This document shows, in pieces, positions 32,449 to 44,480 of a stretch of DNA of 64,000 nucleotides. The first letter of the stretch is position 1. Every line of letters begins with the position of its first letter. Source of the DNA: Lunularia cruciata. Its lineage: Eukaryota > Streptophyta > Marchantiopsida > Lunulariales > Lunulariaceae. The position numbers and the translations under genes are program-made. The notes beneath the pieces were generated by a model. That model was not told where the DNA came from, did not search any database, and worked only from the letters and a program-made list of their open reading frames with translations. The stretch spans positions 13,888,001 through 13,952,000 of the forward strand of contig OX419760.1 of NCBI GenBank assembly GCA_948567375.1. The letters are read 5' to 3'.

Positions 32449-34833
32449 TGTAAAAGACCAAGACCAAGGAGAGAAATAGGAGAATAGAAACTCACATTGG
32501 GACACTTAAATGTCAGAATATTGAAGAAATACCACAATTAGAGGGTAATCCCTTTGGCAAATTATCAAGAAACACGTCTGCAAACTCCTGAACTATCTGA
32601 TCAAGCATTGCTTGATAAGGCTCTTGGCCCTCCCCTGATTTTCTTTGCACAATCGGCTTGATCCACACTGCAAATATAGACTTATCTTCCTCCAAAGCTT
32701 GCTCTATGGCTACTTCACTAACAAACTTCCCATCTAGGTACTCCTCTCTCTTTAAAGCTTACTCCATGGTTACCTTCTTGGCAAACTTCCCATCTTAGGA
32801 CTCATCTCCCTTCAAGGCTTGCTCTATGGCTACCTTCTCGACAAACTTCCCATCCTAAGACTGACTATTCTTAGGTGTCTTTCTCAGAGGTACCTGAAAA
32901 CCTAATTGGAAATTCCTACCTTGGTGTTGTCCTTGAATTTGTCATTGGGTCCAATCAAATTGAACCTTATGACATTCAAGCCAAGATAGTCCTAGAATGA
33001 TATCATAGTGTAGAGGTGCCACTACAAACCTCATACACTCCAAATACTCCTTCCTAGTCTTGAAGGTAACAGGATGTGAGGTACAGAATGCAAAACCCTT
33101 TCTACCATCTGCCATCATCAATCTACTTCCAATTACTGGCTTGATAGTAATACCCAATTCCTTTGCTAATTGCATAGACATACAATTCTCTAAATTTCCA
33201 AAATCAACCAAAATCCTACAACCCCAATTAGATATTGTACCTTGCATGTGAAGCAAACTTGCATAAGTTGAGCTTTCAATCCCATTGGAACTAATCAAGC
33301 TCCCATTAGGCAGCTCAAAATCTTTTATTGGGATTCTTCATTTCCTTGATCATTTTGCTCCACAAACTCCATTTGGGCAAGTTGTGGTCGCCTATTCTTG
33401 AGTGGACATTCAACAATGCGATGTCCTAATTGGTGGCAATAAAAACAACCTCCATTTTGTCACAATTTCTCTCTATTTTCAATGCCAAGTGGTCTCCATT
33501 GAATGACATAAATCTCCATTGGTGCCGGCTCCTCCACCCGTGTGTAGTGTAGTGGTAGATTTTGTGGAGAGTGAGATCAAGACCAAGTTGTTGCAACCAA
33601 GGAATGAAAATGTTTGGCCAATTGCATAGCTTCTTCCAAGTGTTGTGGCTCTCTCATGGTTACCTCTAATTTGGTTCTTAACTTCAAGCCCTTCACAAAT
33701 TGATCCAAAGCTTAACCTTCCAGTATATCTAGAATTTGCATGATGGTGTTCTAGAATTGCATGATATAACTTCTTACAAAGCCAATCTATTTCAACTCTG
33801 CCAACCTATCTCATGTAGCTTGTGTGGCATTTATAGCTTGGAATCAACTAATTATTGCACTCTTGAATTTAGCCCACATCAAGATTGGTGCAACAATTTG
33901 TCATTAAGCTCGGTCTACTTGGAATCTCCACCATAACTTTGCTTCTCCACCCAATTGGCTAGAAGCCAAGAGAATCTATTTTTGCTCATCTTGCAGATTG
34001 GTAGCTTCAAAGTAACGTTCATAGTTAAACACGAAATTCTCCACTGCACCCGGGAGATTCTTGTCTTCAAATACCTTGGGTTTAGGGAATCGGATTTGAT
34101 CTTCTCCTTCTCAAATTGGTATTCTCTCTACATGCTCTTGTTGTCAAAGCTCTTGTTCATCCAACAATCAAGTAAGGTGCTTGATTTGTTGCTACATAGC
34201 AAGGATAACCTCAAGCATTGCCACCATGGTTGCTACTCTATCACACCACTCCCTATCTATAGAAGCAACACGTTCATCGTTATCCATAAATTACAACCAG
34301 AAGCACCAAGGGTTCCTCAAATATGATGATCATATGCAAAAATCTTGTCCAAAGCGTGAGGTGATGAATTGTGTGAAACGATACTTGGATAGTACTTGGA
34401 TACAAAAATCCCAATGGTTTGGTGGAAGTGGATTTGGTGATCCATAAATTCTATCTATCCCAAACTTTACTCTGATACCAATGTAAAAGACCAAGACCAA
34501 GGAGAGAAATAGGAGAATGGAAACTCAGATTGAGGCACTTGAATGTGAGAGAACTTTGAATGCCTAGCATGAGCTTTGGCTCTTGTATCTAGAGGGATCA
34601 TACAAGGCTCTTGAGAAACTTCTCAAGAAGCTTCCTTCTAGGAGCTGCTTACTTGGCATGCAAGCTAAGTTAGTTGGAAGCTTCTAGAAGCTACCTACTT
34701 GGAGTGCAAGCTAAGCTAGTTGGGAAGCTTCCCAAGAAGCCTCCTAGATACTTATGGAATATTTTAGGCTAATTTTTCTTATTTCTACTTCATTAGCTCT
34801 ACTAACTTCATCTCTAAACTTCATATTGTTACA
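32449..34833 (-). mobile_element. element B1: family B chromovirus-type deletion derivative, perfect CAATA duplication
   Basis: Right LTR 34482-34833 (352 bp, TGTAAAAGACC to ATTGTTACA on plus strand). On the left only the first ~70 bp of the LTR remain (32449 to ~32520) and are joined directly to pol near the protease-polymerase border. Both outer flanks are CAATA (32444-32448, 34834-34838). Minus-strand TTGGTATCAGAG next to the right LTR is a primer site complementary to plant initiator tRNA-Met. Retained coding parts are protease (33298-32942) and gag remnants (~34440-33350); reverse transcriptase, integrase and most of one LTR are gone. Confidence 0.85.
32942..33298 (-). pseudogene. protease region of element B1
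   Basis: 118 residues. GCRILVDFGNLENCMSMQLA contains the active-site position; family copies read VDS followed by R or G, here VDFG, so the catalytic Ser-type position is altered. LMMADGRKGF and ILGLSWLECHKVQFDW are the flap and C-terminal ILG segment. It matches 42329-41856 in element B2 closely. Confidence 0.65.
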
Positions 34834-36897
34834 CAATAGAAAGAATCTTAGAAACAAGAGTGGAGGGTTCTACTAGTTGGGTACCACATGTGCTCAGCTT
34901 AGTAGAGGGAAGTCTACACACAACTTCTGATCCATAAGCTCTATAGTTAGGCACCGTATGTGTTCCCAAATAGAGAAAGGCAAAGTACAATAATGGTGGT
35001 TCCTTAGGGATGGTGGTTATGTGCTAGATGTACTTGACCTATAGCTAGTTCATCCTTTATATGGTATAGATTGCAAATAGGAAACTAACTATGAGGTTAA
35101 ATAGCACCCAACCTCTTGATCTTTTGCCCACCATAGGGTATACCATATACTTGGAGGGACCTAACCGCCAACTAGGAGAGCAATTGTGGCATTTTAGAGT
35201 CCATATATGACTTATGTGTGAGTTGTGCTATTGACAACAATGTATGTTGTGTAGCAAGGTATATATGTACAACAATTATCATGTCATTTGTAGCATTGCA
35301 CTTAGATTGCTTGAACTCTAGAGTAGAAGTGTTGGTAGTCAAGGGTGGTATTTTAGTAGTTACTCATAGATTACTTGTTGAATGTCAAATTTTATGTTGG
35401 AGTACTAACTACATGGTGGGGCCCACCGTCACTTGCACCATTGCACCATCAAGTGTGCCGTTGGTAGGACCATTAGGGTTGGAGACTAGAGGTATACTTT
35501 TGAAGTGCAGCTCCAAAGAGCTCACTTCTCTAATGTTGAGACTTCGAGTTCCTAGATATGGTGGATAGAGGCCAGCAAGCATCACCTTGATTCTTTTAGC
35601 TAGAGTGAGTGTGGTTTGACTATAATCAATGTCTTGTGGTTGGGTAGCTAGCTATCTCATTGAGTATGATTCGAGTTGTATGAAAAAATTTGGTGCTTTA
35701 GAGTCCATGTATGACTTATGTGTGAGTTGTGTTTCTATAGTGTGTGATGTTGATAGCGATGTATGTTGTGTAATGATGTATGTTGTATAGCAATGTATAT
35801 ATGCACAATAGAGTTTTGATTGTGAAGCTTTGTGTTTCTTTTGGGTTTTCTCTTGGTGAATCTTTTGTCCTTGGAACATTACACTATTCTTAAAAAGACT
35901 ACTTATTACCTCAAAGCAATGAATAATGTTCCTTAAGAATTCCTACATACATAAGAAATGATACATTTGTCTATAATAATATTTAAGGGAGTGTACTTTA
36001 TAATGTCAAACTTTTTACTGCAAACTAACTTGAAACTCTCCTCAATGAAGCATCATTAGCTAACCAAAATAAATTCAAGGTAAATAGTACCTTCCTCAAA
36101 GGTTTCTTATCTCTCTCAATCTTTAATAACTAGGAAGAGGTATGAAGTGCTCTTGGATGACCAATCACTAAAATGGATAGGTTCAAACCAAATTACTCAA
36201 TATGACTTTCTACTGTCAAATCATTATTTATACATGTCTTTCACATGTATCTCATAATCACACTAACATGCAAATTTTGGATAGATTCAAAACTATACCC
36301 AAAATGACTTGGTAGAAGTTCTACTCCAACAAACTAAAGAGTATGGTATCTTTTGCAATAAAACTAATAAAAATAGATCCATCAATTTACAAGGACCTTT
36401 AGTGATGAAAACATAATGAGCTCCTTCTCAATCAAGGTTGAAATTTAATCAGTCCCTAAAGTAATAAAGTACAAGAATAAAGTTTCAAGTCATGCCAAAT
36501 TTATGAAAGAGAAGCTCTGAATCAACTAAACCTACTCTATAAAACAAAGCTCATTTGGTTGAAAGGAGTACTTTGTGTATAAAACTCTTCCTTACTCCAG
36601 ATTAAAATTGTACAAACCTCTTTACTATTCTATACTAAAATTGAACAAATCCTCATCCAATTGATTTGAAAGCCAATAACAAGAAGGACATATGCAAGAA
36701 AACACAAAGAGGATTTTTAAAGAGAAAAATGCACAATGAATGATGCTAATAACAAAAAAGCATTGCTTAGATAAGAAGAGGATAAAAAATTTTACCAAGT
36801 CTACCATCTTTTACCAATTATGGTAGATGATTATGGTTGTTTGCCATTGTTTAGATGGGACTCCAATTCCGCAAATATTCTTTTTTTACCAAAACTC

Positions 36898-37175
36898 AAC
36901 ATTCAATTTTGAGTTAGGGCAATAGCACACATCATCACTTTGGACTATATATATATAGCAATATGCTTTTGCTACCTTAAATATAAATTCAATTTGAGTT
37001 AAGGCAATAGCCACATCATCACTTTGGGATGTTTATAATGCAGAAACACAACACATGTCACCAATTTGGGATGTTTATAGTGCAATATGCTTTTTCTACT
37101 TAAACTAGACATTCAATCTTGAGTTAAGGGAATAGCTCACATAATCACTTTGGGATATCTATATTGCAAAAAGGC
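36898..37175. repeat. imperfect ~100 bp tandem repeats (three copies)
   Basis: ATTCAATTTTGAGTTAGGGC at ~36900, a related copy at ~36987 and another at ~37109 each continue with CAATAGC, ATCACTTTGG and a TTTATA/CTATAT segment. Spacing is about 90 to 120 bp. The repeats appear decayed and non-coding. Confidence 0.6.
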
Positions 37176-37289
37176 AACTATACAAATGGATCACAAACCA
37201 CAAAGTTATGTGAATTAAAACAACCTTGCACCACCCAAGTAAACCATAGGGAGTGTGAGAAAATCACAAATGAACTTTCAATAAGTTAT

Positions 37290-37536
37290 CATTTTTTGAG
37301 TTTGAGCAAACCCCAAACATATTCCATATGAGGCTTGGTTTTCCAAGTGAAGCTTAGATTCTTCAACCAACTTGCACATGCCATCAAAACACAAAATTTT
37401 GGAGTTTGAGTGAACCTCATAACATATACGTGATAAGCACTTTTTTTTTAGTGGAAAGAGTTTGGGTCCCCAACCAAACTTGAACAACCCAAGTGAAGGC
37501 TTAGAGTTTGCGCAAACCTTGAGTCCACTCTTAGCA
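37290..37536. repeat. GAGTTTGAGCAAACC periodic repeat, left part
   Basis: GAGTTTGAGCAAACC or close variants occur at ~37299, ~37401 and ~37504, about 102 bp apart, and again right of element C2 near 44990 with related pieces from 44880. Element C2 therefore appears to have inserted within this array. Confidence 0.5.
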
Positions 37537-38316
37537 TGTGACAACCCGGCAAATATCACTTTTGCGGTAATCAAGTAAGTAAAGTTTGTTCTCATAGAGA
37601 TATTGGTGAAAAATTTCCAATTATAAAGTCAAATGTCACAAATGTGGTTTGTCTTTAGACTCTTGGGTAGAAACAACACCCAAAAGAGAGTAACAAGCAT
37701 TGACTCATAATCTCATCACACAAAAATGTCACACTTTATCACAACTCCATCAAATCTTTCCAAACATTCTTGATTGTGATGACTTAGTCTCTCCTAAAAA
37801 TGGCACTTCATTGCAAAACAACTTTGCCTCAGAATTGTGTTCCACCTCTCCACTAAAGGCACAACTTCCTTGATCAAAATTGCTTCATATCAACTCAATG
37901 TTGCACTCACAAATGCAAAATACTACCAACACTACAATTCTTTTCAGATCTGTCAAGGCATTGCTTTGATTGCACTTCACTCAAGATCAAACACATAGAA
38001 TAAAGATCAAAGCTATGGAATTCAACATCCAAAAAACACATTGACTTGCACTTCAAAATTCTCTCAACACTCACAAACACAAACATAAAGTTGATACTCA
38101 AAATTAAGCTCAAGCGACGAGCACTAAAATCAGCACTTTGCTTTATCTATTCTCAAAAAAATGAATACTTAACAACATTGAACAACAAAGGCCTCCTTTA
38201 AATAGGCTGGCACTTAAAAATTATCTAACTTCCTAAACTACTTCTTGACAATCTCCAGATCTGAAATGGCAACTCACTTCTTCATATTTGCCTCTTCCTA
38301 TCTCAAAATTGTTACT

Positions 38317-38732
38317 TGTAAAAAACCAAATCCGAGGAGAGAAATAGGAGAATGGAAACTCACATTAGGACACTTGAATGAGGGAAAACTCCGAATATGC
38401 CTAGCATGAGCTTTGGCTTTGGTATTTATAGGTAGCATACAAGGCCCTTGAGAAGCTTCTCAAGAAGCTTCCTCAAGCCGCTCTCTTAGAGTGCAAGCCA
38501 ATTTAACTAGGAAGCTTCTCAGGAAGCTTTCTTCTAGAAGCCGCCTACTTGGCGTGCAAGCTAAGCTAGTTGGAAGCTTCTAGAAGCTTCCTTCTAGAAG
38601 CTACTTACTTAAGGTGCAAGCTAAGTTAACCGAGAAGCTTCCTAGATACTTCCGGAATATTCTAGGCTACTTTGTCTTATGTGCTACTTCGTAAGCCCAA
38701 CTAACTTTGTCGCTAAACTCCATATTGTTACA
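38317..38732 (-). repeat. LTR of element B2, 3-prime copy
   Basis: 416 bp. In element sense it carries heat-shock-element-like arrays, then a TATA box CTATAAATACC (plus positions ~38420-38431), then the transcribed part. See the separate regulatory entry. Confidence 0.85.
38573..38662 (-). promoter_or_regulatory. heat-shock-element-like arrays in the element B2 LTR
   Basis: GAAGCTTCTAGAAGCTTC at 38573-38590 is GAAnnTTCnnGAAnnTTC, four perfect alternating units, followed at once by TTCTAGAA (38592-38599). A second array TTCCGGAATATTC at 38650-38662 gives three perfect units. Both lie upstream of the TATA box in element sense (140-240 bp). Plant HSF binding sites are defined as at least three alternating nGAAn units. 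Equivalent arrays occur in every other family B LTR in this window. Confidence 0.7.
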
Positions 38733-38764
38733 TATTCCCCCGTCGCTAGTTGGTGACGTCCTCA

Positions 38765-38960
38765 TTGCCAGTGAAGCTTCGAATTCTTGGATGGCTGTCT
38801 GTGCATTTTGGAGGTGAGAAAGAGGCTCCTAGGTGGCATCATGAAGGGGATACACTTTCCAAAGGACCTTGTACTCCGTATGTTGGCGACAGCCTCGTTG
38901 GATATGGCAACATGCAAGGATACGATCAACTTTGTACTCCTCATGATCATTGATAGGGAC
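38765..38960 (-). pseudogene. chromodomain of element B2
   Basis: The minus strand encodes HEEYKVDRIL, then TEYKVLWKVYPLHDAT, stop (TAG in place of the expected Trp), EPLSHLQNA. The pattern of an aromatic cage, Y-K-V-L-W-K and A-T-W-E-P is the chromodomain signature found at the C-terminus of chromovirus integrases, which steer integration to methylated-histone chromatin. Two frame changes separate it from the integrase frame. Confidence 0.75.
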
Positions 38961-38981
38961 AGGAAGGGGGGGAGGTTGGAC

Positions 38982-40274
38982 TCAAGAGGAAAAGGAAGAG
39001 GGGTTAGGAACAAAGGGGTTCAACTTGGAAACATGAAAGACAGGATGGATACACATGTGACAAGGTAAGGCAAGTCGATAAGCAATAGGAGAGACAATTT
39101 GGGTGATGTCAAAGGGTCCTATCCAGTTAGGGGCAAGTTTACAAACTTGGGTATCAAGTGGGAGAGGGAGGTTACTAGAGGATAGCATGACTTTATCACC
39201 AACTTCAAAGGTGAGATCACGACGATGGTGGTCTGCATATTGTTTTTGGCAATTCTTAGCAACAAGGAGGTGAGACTTGGCTTGTTGGAGCAATTGGGAT
39301 ATAGTGGTCAAGAATGTGGAAGTATGAGGAACCTGAGATGGAGGGAGAGCAAGAAGAGAATCTGGAACAAGCGGATCTTGGCCAAAATTGAGAAAGAAGG
39401 GAGAAAATCCGGTGCTTGCCTGTTTGGAATTGTTGTAGGCAAATTTTGCAGCTGCAAGACATTCATCCCAATTGGTATGGTGGACATTGACAAAGACCCG
39501 CAACATATCCTCCAATGTACGGTTTGCACATTTGGTTTGTCCATCAGTTTGAGGATGATAGACTGTGGACAAAGCAAGCTTGGTGCCAAGTATCTGGAAG
39601 AGTGCTAGCCAAAACTTCCTGGTAAATCAAGGATCACGGTCAGAGATGAATACACGTAGCATCCCATGATGCTTGAAGACATTGTCGAAGTAGATTTGCG
39701 CTAAGGTTGGAGCATCCACGGTATCATAGGTTGGTGCCAAGTGGATTTGCTTACTAAGCTTATCCACAAACACCACGATTGCGGTGTGTCCTTGTTTTGT
39801 CTTTGGCAAGGATGTGATGAGATCCAAGCTCATATGCTCCCAACGAGCGGATGGAATGGCGAGTGGTTGAAGGAGTCCACTCAGCTTCTGGTTATTGGCC
39901 TTGTTACGTTGGCAGCTCTCACATGATTTGACAAATTCTTGAACATCTCGTGTCATGTTGGGCCACCACCATTGACATTGGAGGGTACCCAAGGTCTTGT
40001 CCACACTCATGTGACCAGTGATGGGTAAATCATGGGCTTCTTGAAAGCGCACAAGTCAAAGATCACCTTTGGCTGGAACATAGATCCGGTCCGCATGGAA
40101 TAGAAGGCCTTCCTTGAAGGAGAAGGTGTTGTACTCCTTGTCACCTATTGTTAGATGACCATGTACCATTTGGAAGAAGGGATCTTGCTGTAGAGCTAAC
40201 TGAAACTCATTATGGATCTTGGGGTCAATTGACACCGTCGTAATTGCTGCCGCGATGAGAGGAAGAGACTTCAA
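38982..40274 (-). pseudogene. integrase of element B2
   Basis: Frame 40052-39627 holds HMSVDKTLGTLQ and CESCQRNKANNQ (zinc-binding HHCC), EHMSLDLITSLP with the first catalytic Asp, VVFVDKLSKQIHL and FISDRDP with the second Asp. One TGA follows. Frame 39572-38982 continues with YHPQTDGQTKCANRTLE (catalytic Glu), NWDECLAAAKFAYNNSK, FEVGDKVML and IHPVFHVSKLNPF. Frame 40274-40056 is the upstream connection. Catalytic residues are all present, so only few mutations inactivate it. Confidence 0.85.
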
Positions 40275-40508
40275 ATGAGGTCGTCATGATAGAGCATCAG
40301 GGATGACATGGAACCAACCTGGTTTGTACTCAAGTTTGATGTCAAACAATTGAAGTTGCTCTTCCCATCGATGATGTCGACTCTTCATGTGCTCCAGGTG
40401 TAAGGTCTACAACAATGGCTTGTGATCAGTTCGCATAATCACTTGTTTCCCTAAGAGATAATGCCTCCATACCTTGGTGGCATATACCATTGCAAGTTGT
40501 TCCCGATC

Positions 40509-41609
40509 TCAAGCAGAGTAATTTCTTTCAGCTGTATTTAGTTGGCGAGACACAAAGGCAATGGGATGTAGTCCATCCAGAAATTCTTGTTGCAACACAA
40601 CTCCAATTGCAAAGTTAGAAGCATCAAAATCAACCACACAAGGTAGTTGAGGATCATATGGTTGAAGAATGGGTCTTGAAGACACCATATGTTTCAACTT
40701 CTGGAATGCCTCTTCATGTTTGGTGTTCCACTGGAAGCTCAAGTTCTTTCCCAAGAGGTCAGTCAATGGTGCAGCCACATGAGCATAATAGTGGATGAAC
40801 CGCCGGTAAAAACTGGCCAATCCATTGAATGCCCGTACTTCTGTAGCATCCTTTGGGGTAGGCCAATCAGTAATGGCCTTGATCTTCTCTTCATCCATCT
40901 TGATCTCCTCTGATGAGATCTTATGACCCAAGAAGGTAACCTCCTTCTGCCAAAAAGCACACTTCAACTTCTTGCAGTAAAATTTCCATTGTTGTAGTCA
41001 TCTTAGGACTTCTCGCACATGATTCACATGTTCTGCCTTTGTCTTACTATAGATTAAGATATCATCCAAGAACACCACTACTGACCAATCCAATATTCCA
41101 TCCAACACCCGATGCATCTGATCCATGAAGATTGCTGGAGCATTAGTGAGTTCGAAAGGTGGAACTCTCCACTCAAAATGTCCATACCTTGTGCGAAAGG
41201 CAGTCTTTTGCACATCGTCTCTATCAATCAGAATTTGCCAATAGCCGCTACGAAGATCCAGCTTGGAAAAGTAACGTGCTCCACTTAGTTGATCAAGTAA
41301 GTCATCGATCCGAGGCAAGGGATATGCATTCTTCATAGTTTGCTTATTGAGCCCACGGTAATCAATACAGAAATGAAGTCCTCCATCCTTCTTTGGAACA
41401 AATAGTACCGGTACTCCCCAAGGAGAGGTACTATGTTGTATGAAATTCTTCTCCACCAACTCTATAAGTGTTGTTCGCAACTCCTCCAACTCCTTTGGTG
41501 AGAGCCGATAGATTGGTCTACTCACTGGAGTACTCCCTGGCAATAACTCGATCTTGAAGGGCATACCTCGGTCGGAGGGTAATCCCTTTGGTAGATCATC
41601 TGGAAACAC
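40509..41609 (-). pseudogene. reverse transcriptase and RNase H of element B2
   Basis: Frame 41609-40998 (203 residues) has [66 protein letters not shown], and the catalytic [11 protein letters not shown] intact. One stop separates it from frame 40967-40509, with VTFLGHKIS, FNGLASFYRRFIHYY and the RNase H start VVDFDASNFAIGVVLQQE. RNase H continues into a broken part at 40275-40508 (LGKQVIM-type and LLQTLHLEHM-like remnants). The sequence is of chromovirus type. Confidence 0.85.
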
Positions 41610-42480
41610 ATCTCCTGAACTATCCGATCAACCATCACTTGATGTAGCACTTGGCACTCCTCAGATTGTTCTTGTGCAATCAGCTTGATCCACACCGCAA
41701 ATACAGACTTATCTTCCTCCAAAGCTTGCTCTATGGCTGCTTCCTTAACAAACTTCCCTTCTAGGGACTCATCTCTCTTCCAAGCTTGCTCCATGGTTGC
41801 CTTCTAGCAAACTTCCCATCTTGGGACTCATCTCCCTTCCAGATTTGCTCTATGGCTACCTTCTCGACAAAATTCCCATCTTGGACTGACTATTCTTAGG
41901 TGTCTTACTCAGAGGTGCCAAACAACCTAATCGGAAATTCCTACCTTGGTGTTGTACTTGAATTTGGCGTCGGGTCCAATCAAATTGAACCTTATGACAT
42001 TCAAGCCAAGGTAGACCCAGAATGATATCATAGTGTAGAGGTGCCACTACAAACCTCATACACTCCAAATACTCTTTCCCAATCTTGAAGGTAACAGGAT
42101 GCGAGGTGCGGAATGCAAAACCCTTTCTACCATCCGCCATCATCAAACTACTTCCAATCATTGGCTTGATAGAAATACCCAATTCCTTTGCTACTTGCAT
42201 AGACATGCAATTCTTTGAACTTCTAGAATCAACCAAAATCCTACAACCCCTATTAGATATCATACCTTGCAAGTGAAGCAGACTTGTATAGGTCAAGCCT
42301 TCAATCCCATTGGAACTAATCAAGCTCACAATAGGCTGCTCAAAATCTCCTACTGGGATTCCTTGTTTCCTTGATCATTCCGCTCCACAACCTCCATTTG
42401 GGCAACTTGTCGAGGTCATCCATTCTTAAGTGGACATTCAACAATGCAATGCCCCAACTGGTGACAATAAAAACAACCAC
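41522..42480 (-). pseudogene. protease and zinc knuckle of element B2
   Basis: The knuckle CFYCHQLGHCIVEC is read near 42476-42431. Frame 42329-41856 is the protease: RILVDSRSSKNCMSMQ has D-S-R where D-S-G is expected; LMMADGRKGFAF and ILGLPWLECHKVQFDW follow. Frame 41794-41522 is a Glu/Ala-rich linker (EQALEEDKSVF) that in family copies contains repeated AIEQAL units. Confidence 0.7.
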
Positions 42481-42598
42481 CATTTTGTCGCAATTTCTCC
42501 CTGTCTGCCATGCTCAGTGGTCTTTGTTGAATTGCATCAATCTCCATTGGTGCTAGCTCCTCCACTTGTGTGTAGTGTATTGGCAGGCTTTGTGGGAG

Positions 42599-43272
42599 TC
42601 AAGGTCGAGACCAAGTTGTTGCCACCAAGGAATCAAAACGTTCGGCCAACCGCATGGCTTCCTCTAAGTGTTGTGGCTCTTGCATGGTTACCCCTAATTT
42701 GGTTCTTGCCTTCAAGCCCCTCACAAATAGATCCAGCGCTTCACCTTCTAAAATATCTAGAATTTGCATGATGGTGTTTTGGAACTGCGTGATGTAACTT
42801 CTTACAAAGCCAATCTGTTTCAACTCTGCCAACTTATCCCGTGTAGCTCGTGTGGCATTTATAGCTTGGAACCGACTGATTATTGTGCTCTTGAATTCTG
42901 CCCATGTCAAGATCGGTGCAACCATTTGTTGTTCGGCTTGCTCCACTCAAAATCTCCACCATAGCTTTGCTACTCCATCCAATTGGCTAGAAGCCAAGAG
43001 AATCTATTTTTGCTCATCTTGTAGATTGGTAGCTTCAAAATAACATTCACAATCAAACAAAAAATTATCCACTGCACCCGGGAGATTCTTGCCTTCAAAT
43101 ACCTTAGGTTTAGGGAATCTGATTCGATCTTCTCCTTCTTGAATTGGTACTCTCTCCACCTGCTCTTGTCGTTGAAGATCTCGTTCATCCAACAATTGAC
43201 TAAGGTGCTCGATTTGTTGTTGCATAGCAAGGATAACATCAAGTATTGCCGCCATGGTTGCTCCTCTATCAC
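42599..43272 (-). pseudogene. gag: gag capsid of element B2
   Basis: Frames 43255-43004 and 42946-42599 join over one shift. The first contains EHLSQLLDERDLQRQEQVER and FEGKNLPGAVDNFLFDCECYF, the second WAEFKSTIISRFQAINATR, ELKQIGFVRSYITQFQNTIM, and LDLFVRGLKARTKLGV. This is the retrotransposon gag capsid domain. It starts close to the primer site at the right LTR. Confidence 0.75.
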
Positions 43273-43526
43273 ACCACTCCCAATCTATCTAATTTATTAA
43301 CACATAGAAATAGCACGTCCACCGTTCTCCATAAGTTACAACCGGAAGCACCAAGGGTTCCTCAGATATGGTGATCATATGCAGAAAATCTTGTCCAAAG
43401 TGCGAGGTGATGAACTGTGTGAAACGATGCTAGGGTAGTATTTGGAAACAAAAATCCCAATGGTTTGGTGGAAGTGGATTTGGTGGTCCATAAATTCCAT
43501 CCATCCCATTCCTGCTCTAATACCAA

Positions 43527-43940
43527 TGTAAAAGACCGAATCCAAGGAGAGAAATAGGAGAATGGAAACTCACATTGGGACATTCAAATGAGGGAAAACT
43601 CCAAATATGCCTAGCATGAGCTTTGGCTTTGGTATTTGTAGGTAGCATACAAGGTACTTGAGAAGCTTCTCAAGAAGCTTCCTCAAGCCGCTTTCTTAGA
43701 GTGCAAGCCAAGTTAACTAGGAAGCTTCTCAGGAAGCTTCTTTCTAGAAGCCGCCTACTTGGCATGCAAGCTAAGCTAGTTGGAAGCTTCTAGAAGCTAC
43801 TTACTTAAGGTGCAAGCTAAGTTAACCAGGAAGCTTCCCAAGAAGCTTCCTAGATACTTCCGGAATATTCTAGGCTACTTTGTCTTATGTGCTACTTCGT
43901 AAGCCCGACTAACTTCGTCGCTAAACTCCATATTGTTACA
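43527..43940 (-). repeat. LTR of element B2, 5-prime copy
   Basis: 414 bp. It retains the three-unit array GAAGCTTCTAGAA (43783-43795) and TTCCGGAATATTC (43858-43870). It differs from the left LTR by a moderate number of substitutions and an indel, consistent with an insertion that is not recent. Confidence 0.85.
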
Positions 43941-44480
43941 TTACCACCCCAATCCAATTTCTATTCCCACTTCTTGTACTGAACCTGATGTTCCTTCACA
44001 CACTTCTTTGTCTTTGGGTCTACCAAATACCACTAAACCTTTCTTTATTTCTAGTACTTCTTCACTCTGATCTGCAATTAAACTCATAAGTAATCTATCT
44101 ACTTCCTTATCTTGCAACCCACTCTTCTCTAAGGTCTCAAGTAACTGACTCAAAGATATTTATTGTCTAATCCTGCACTTTGGGTTCATTCATTACAATT
44201 ATTTTCTCTTCTTATTCTATTCTATCTTCAATCTGAACTGAAATTGAAGTCATGGGTATGCTAAATATCTTCTTTTACTACTCAAACTTCCTCTAATGCC
44301 TCTGGCAAAACTCTACAAGTCACCTTCATTGCACTCCGAGGTCCGACTACCTCATATCTGGTCACTTTCATCTTGAGGTAAAGAACCTTCCAACCTGAAG
44401 TTGTAGAGACCCGAAGAACATAGACCCAAAGTACTATGAACCTAAAGACACTCAACTACTTTATACATCTACTCCCAAAA
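43941..44480 (-). pseudogene. remnant of the element C ORF in C2
   Basis: Minus frame 44153-43941 (70 residues; MSQLLETLEKSGLQDKEVD) is acidic and helical. Further right, near 44400-44290, SGWKVLYLKMKVTRYEV reads as protein. The DNA of 43980-44170 aligns with 4420-4580 of C1. Function unknown, probably the coiled-coil part of the element C protein. Confidence 0.45.

Larger units (their letters stand above)
34834..37536. other. transposon-derived spacer without recognisable gene
   Basis: 2.7 kb with no convincing ORF. Dispersed repeat X recurs at ~35585-35695. A stretch with AGAGTCCATNTATGACTTATGTGTGAG occurs twice, near 35196-35225 and 35698-35730, each followed by ATGTATGTTGTGTA, indicating a ~500 bp duplication. 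The part 35880-36890 is AT-rich and featureless. Confidence 0.45.
38317..43940 (-). mobile_element. element B2: nearly complete family B chromovirus (Ty3/gypsy), minus sense
   Basis: LTRs 38317-38732 (416 bp) and 43527-43940 (414 bp), both TGTAAAA...TGTTACA on the plus strand. Flanks TTACT (38312-38316) and TTACC (43941-43945) are a 5 bp duplication with one transition. The minus-strand primer site TTGGTATTAGAGC lies next to the right LTR (initiator tRNA-Met type); the purine tract CGGGGGAATA precedes the left LTR (38733-38742). Order from right to left: gag with knuckle, protease, reverse transcriptase, RNase H, integrase, chromodomain. Only a handful of stops and shifts interrupt pol, so it is the best-preserved autonomous-type element here. 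It sits inside element C2. Confidence 0.9.

Noticed and set aside
38450-38660. Regularly spaced AAGCTT-containing blocks taken as a CRISPR-like array
   Set aside because: They lie in LTRs of a eukaryotic retroelement, vary in spacing and fit heat-shock-element units instead.
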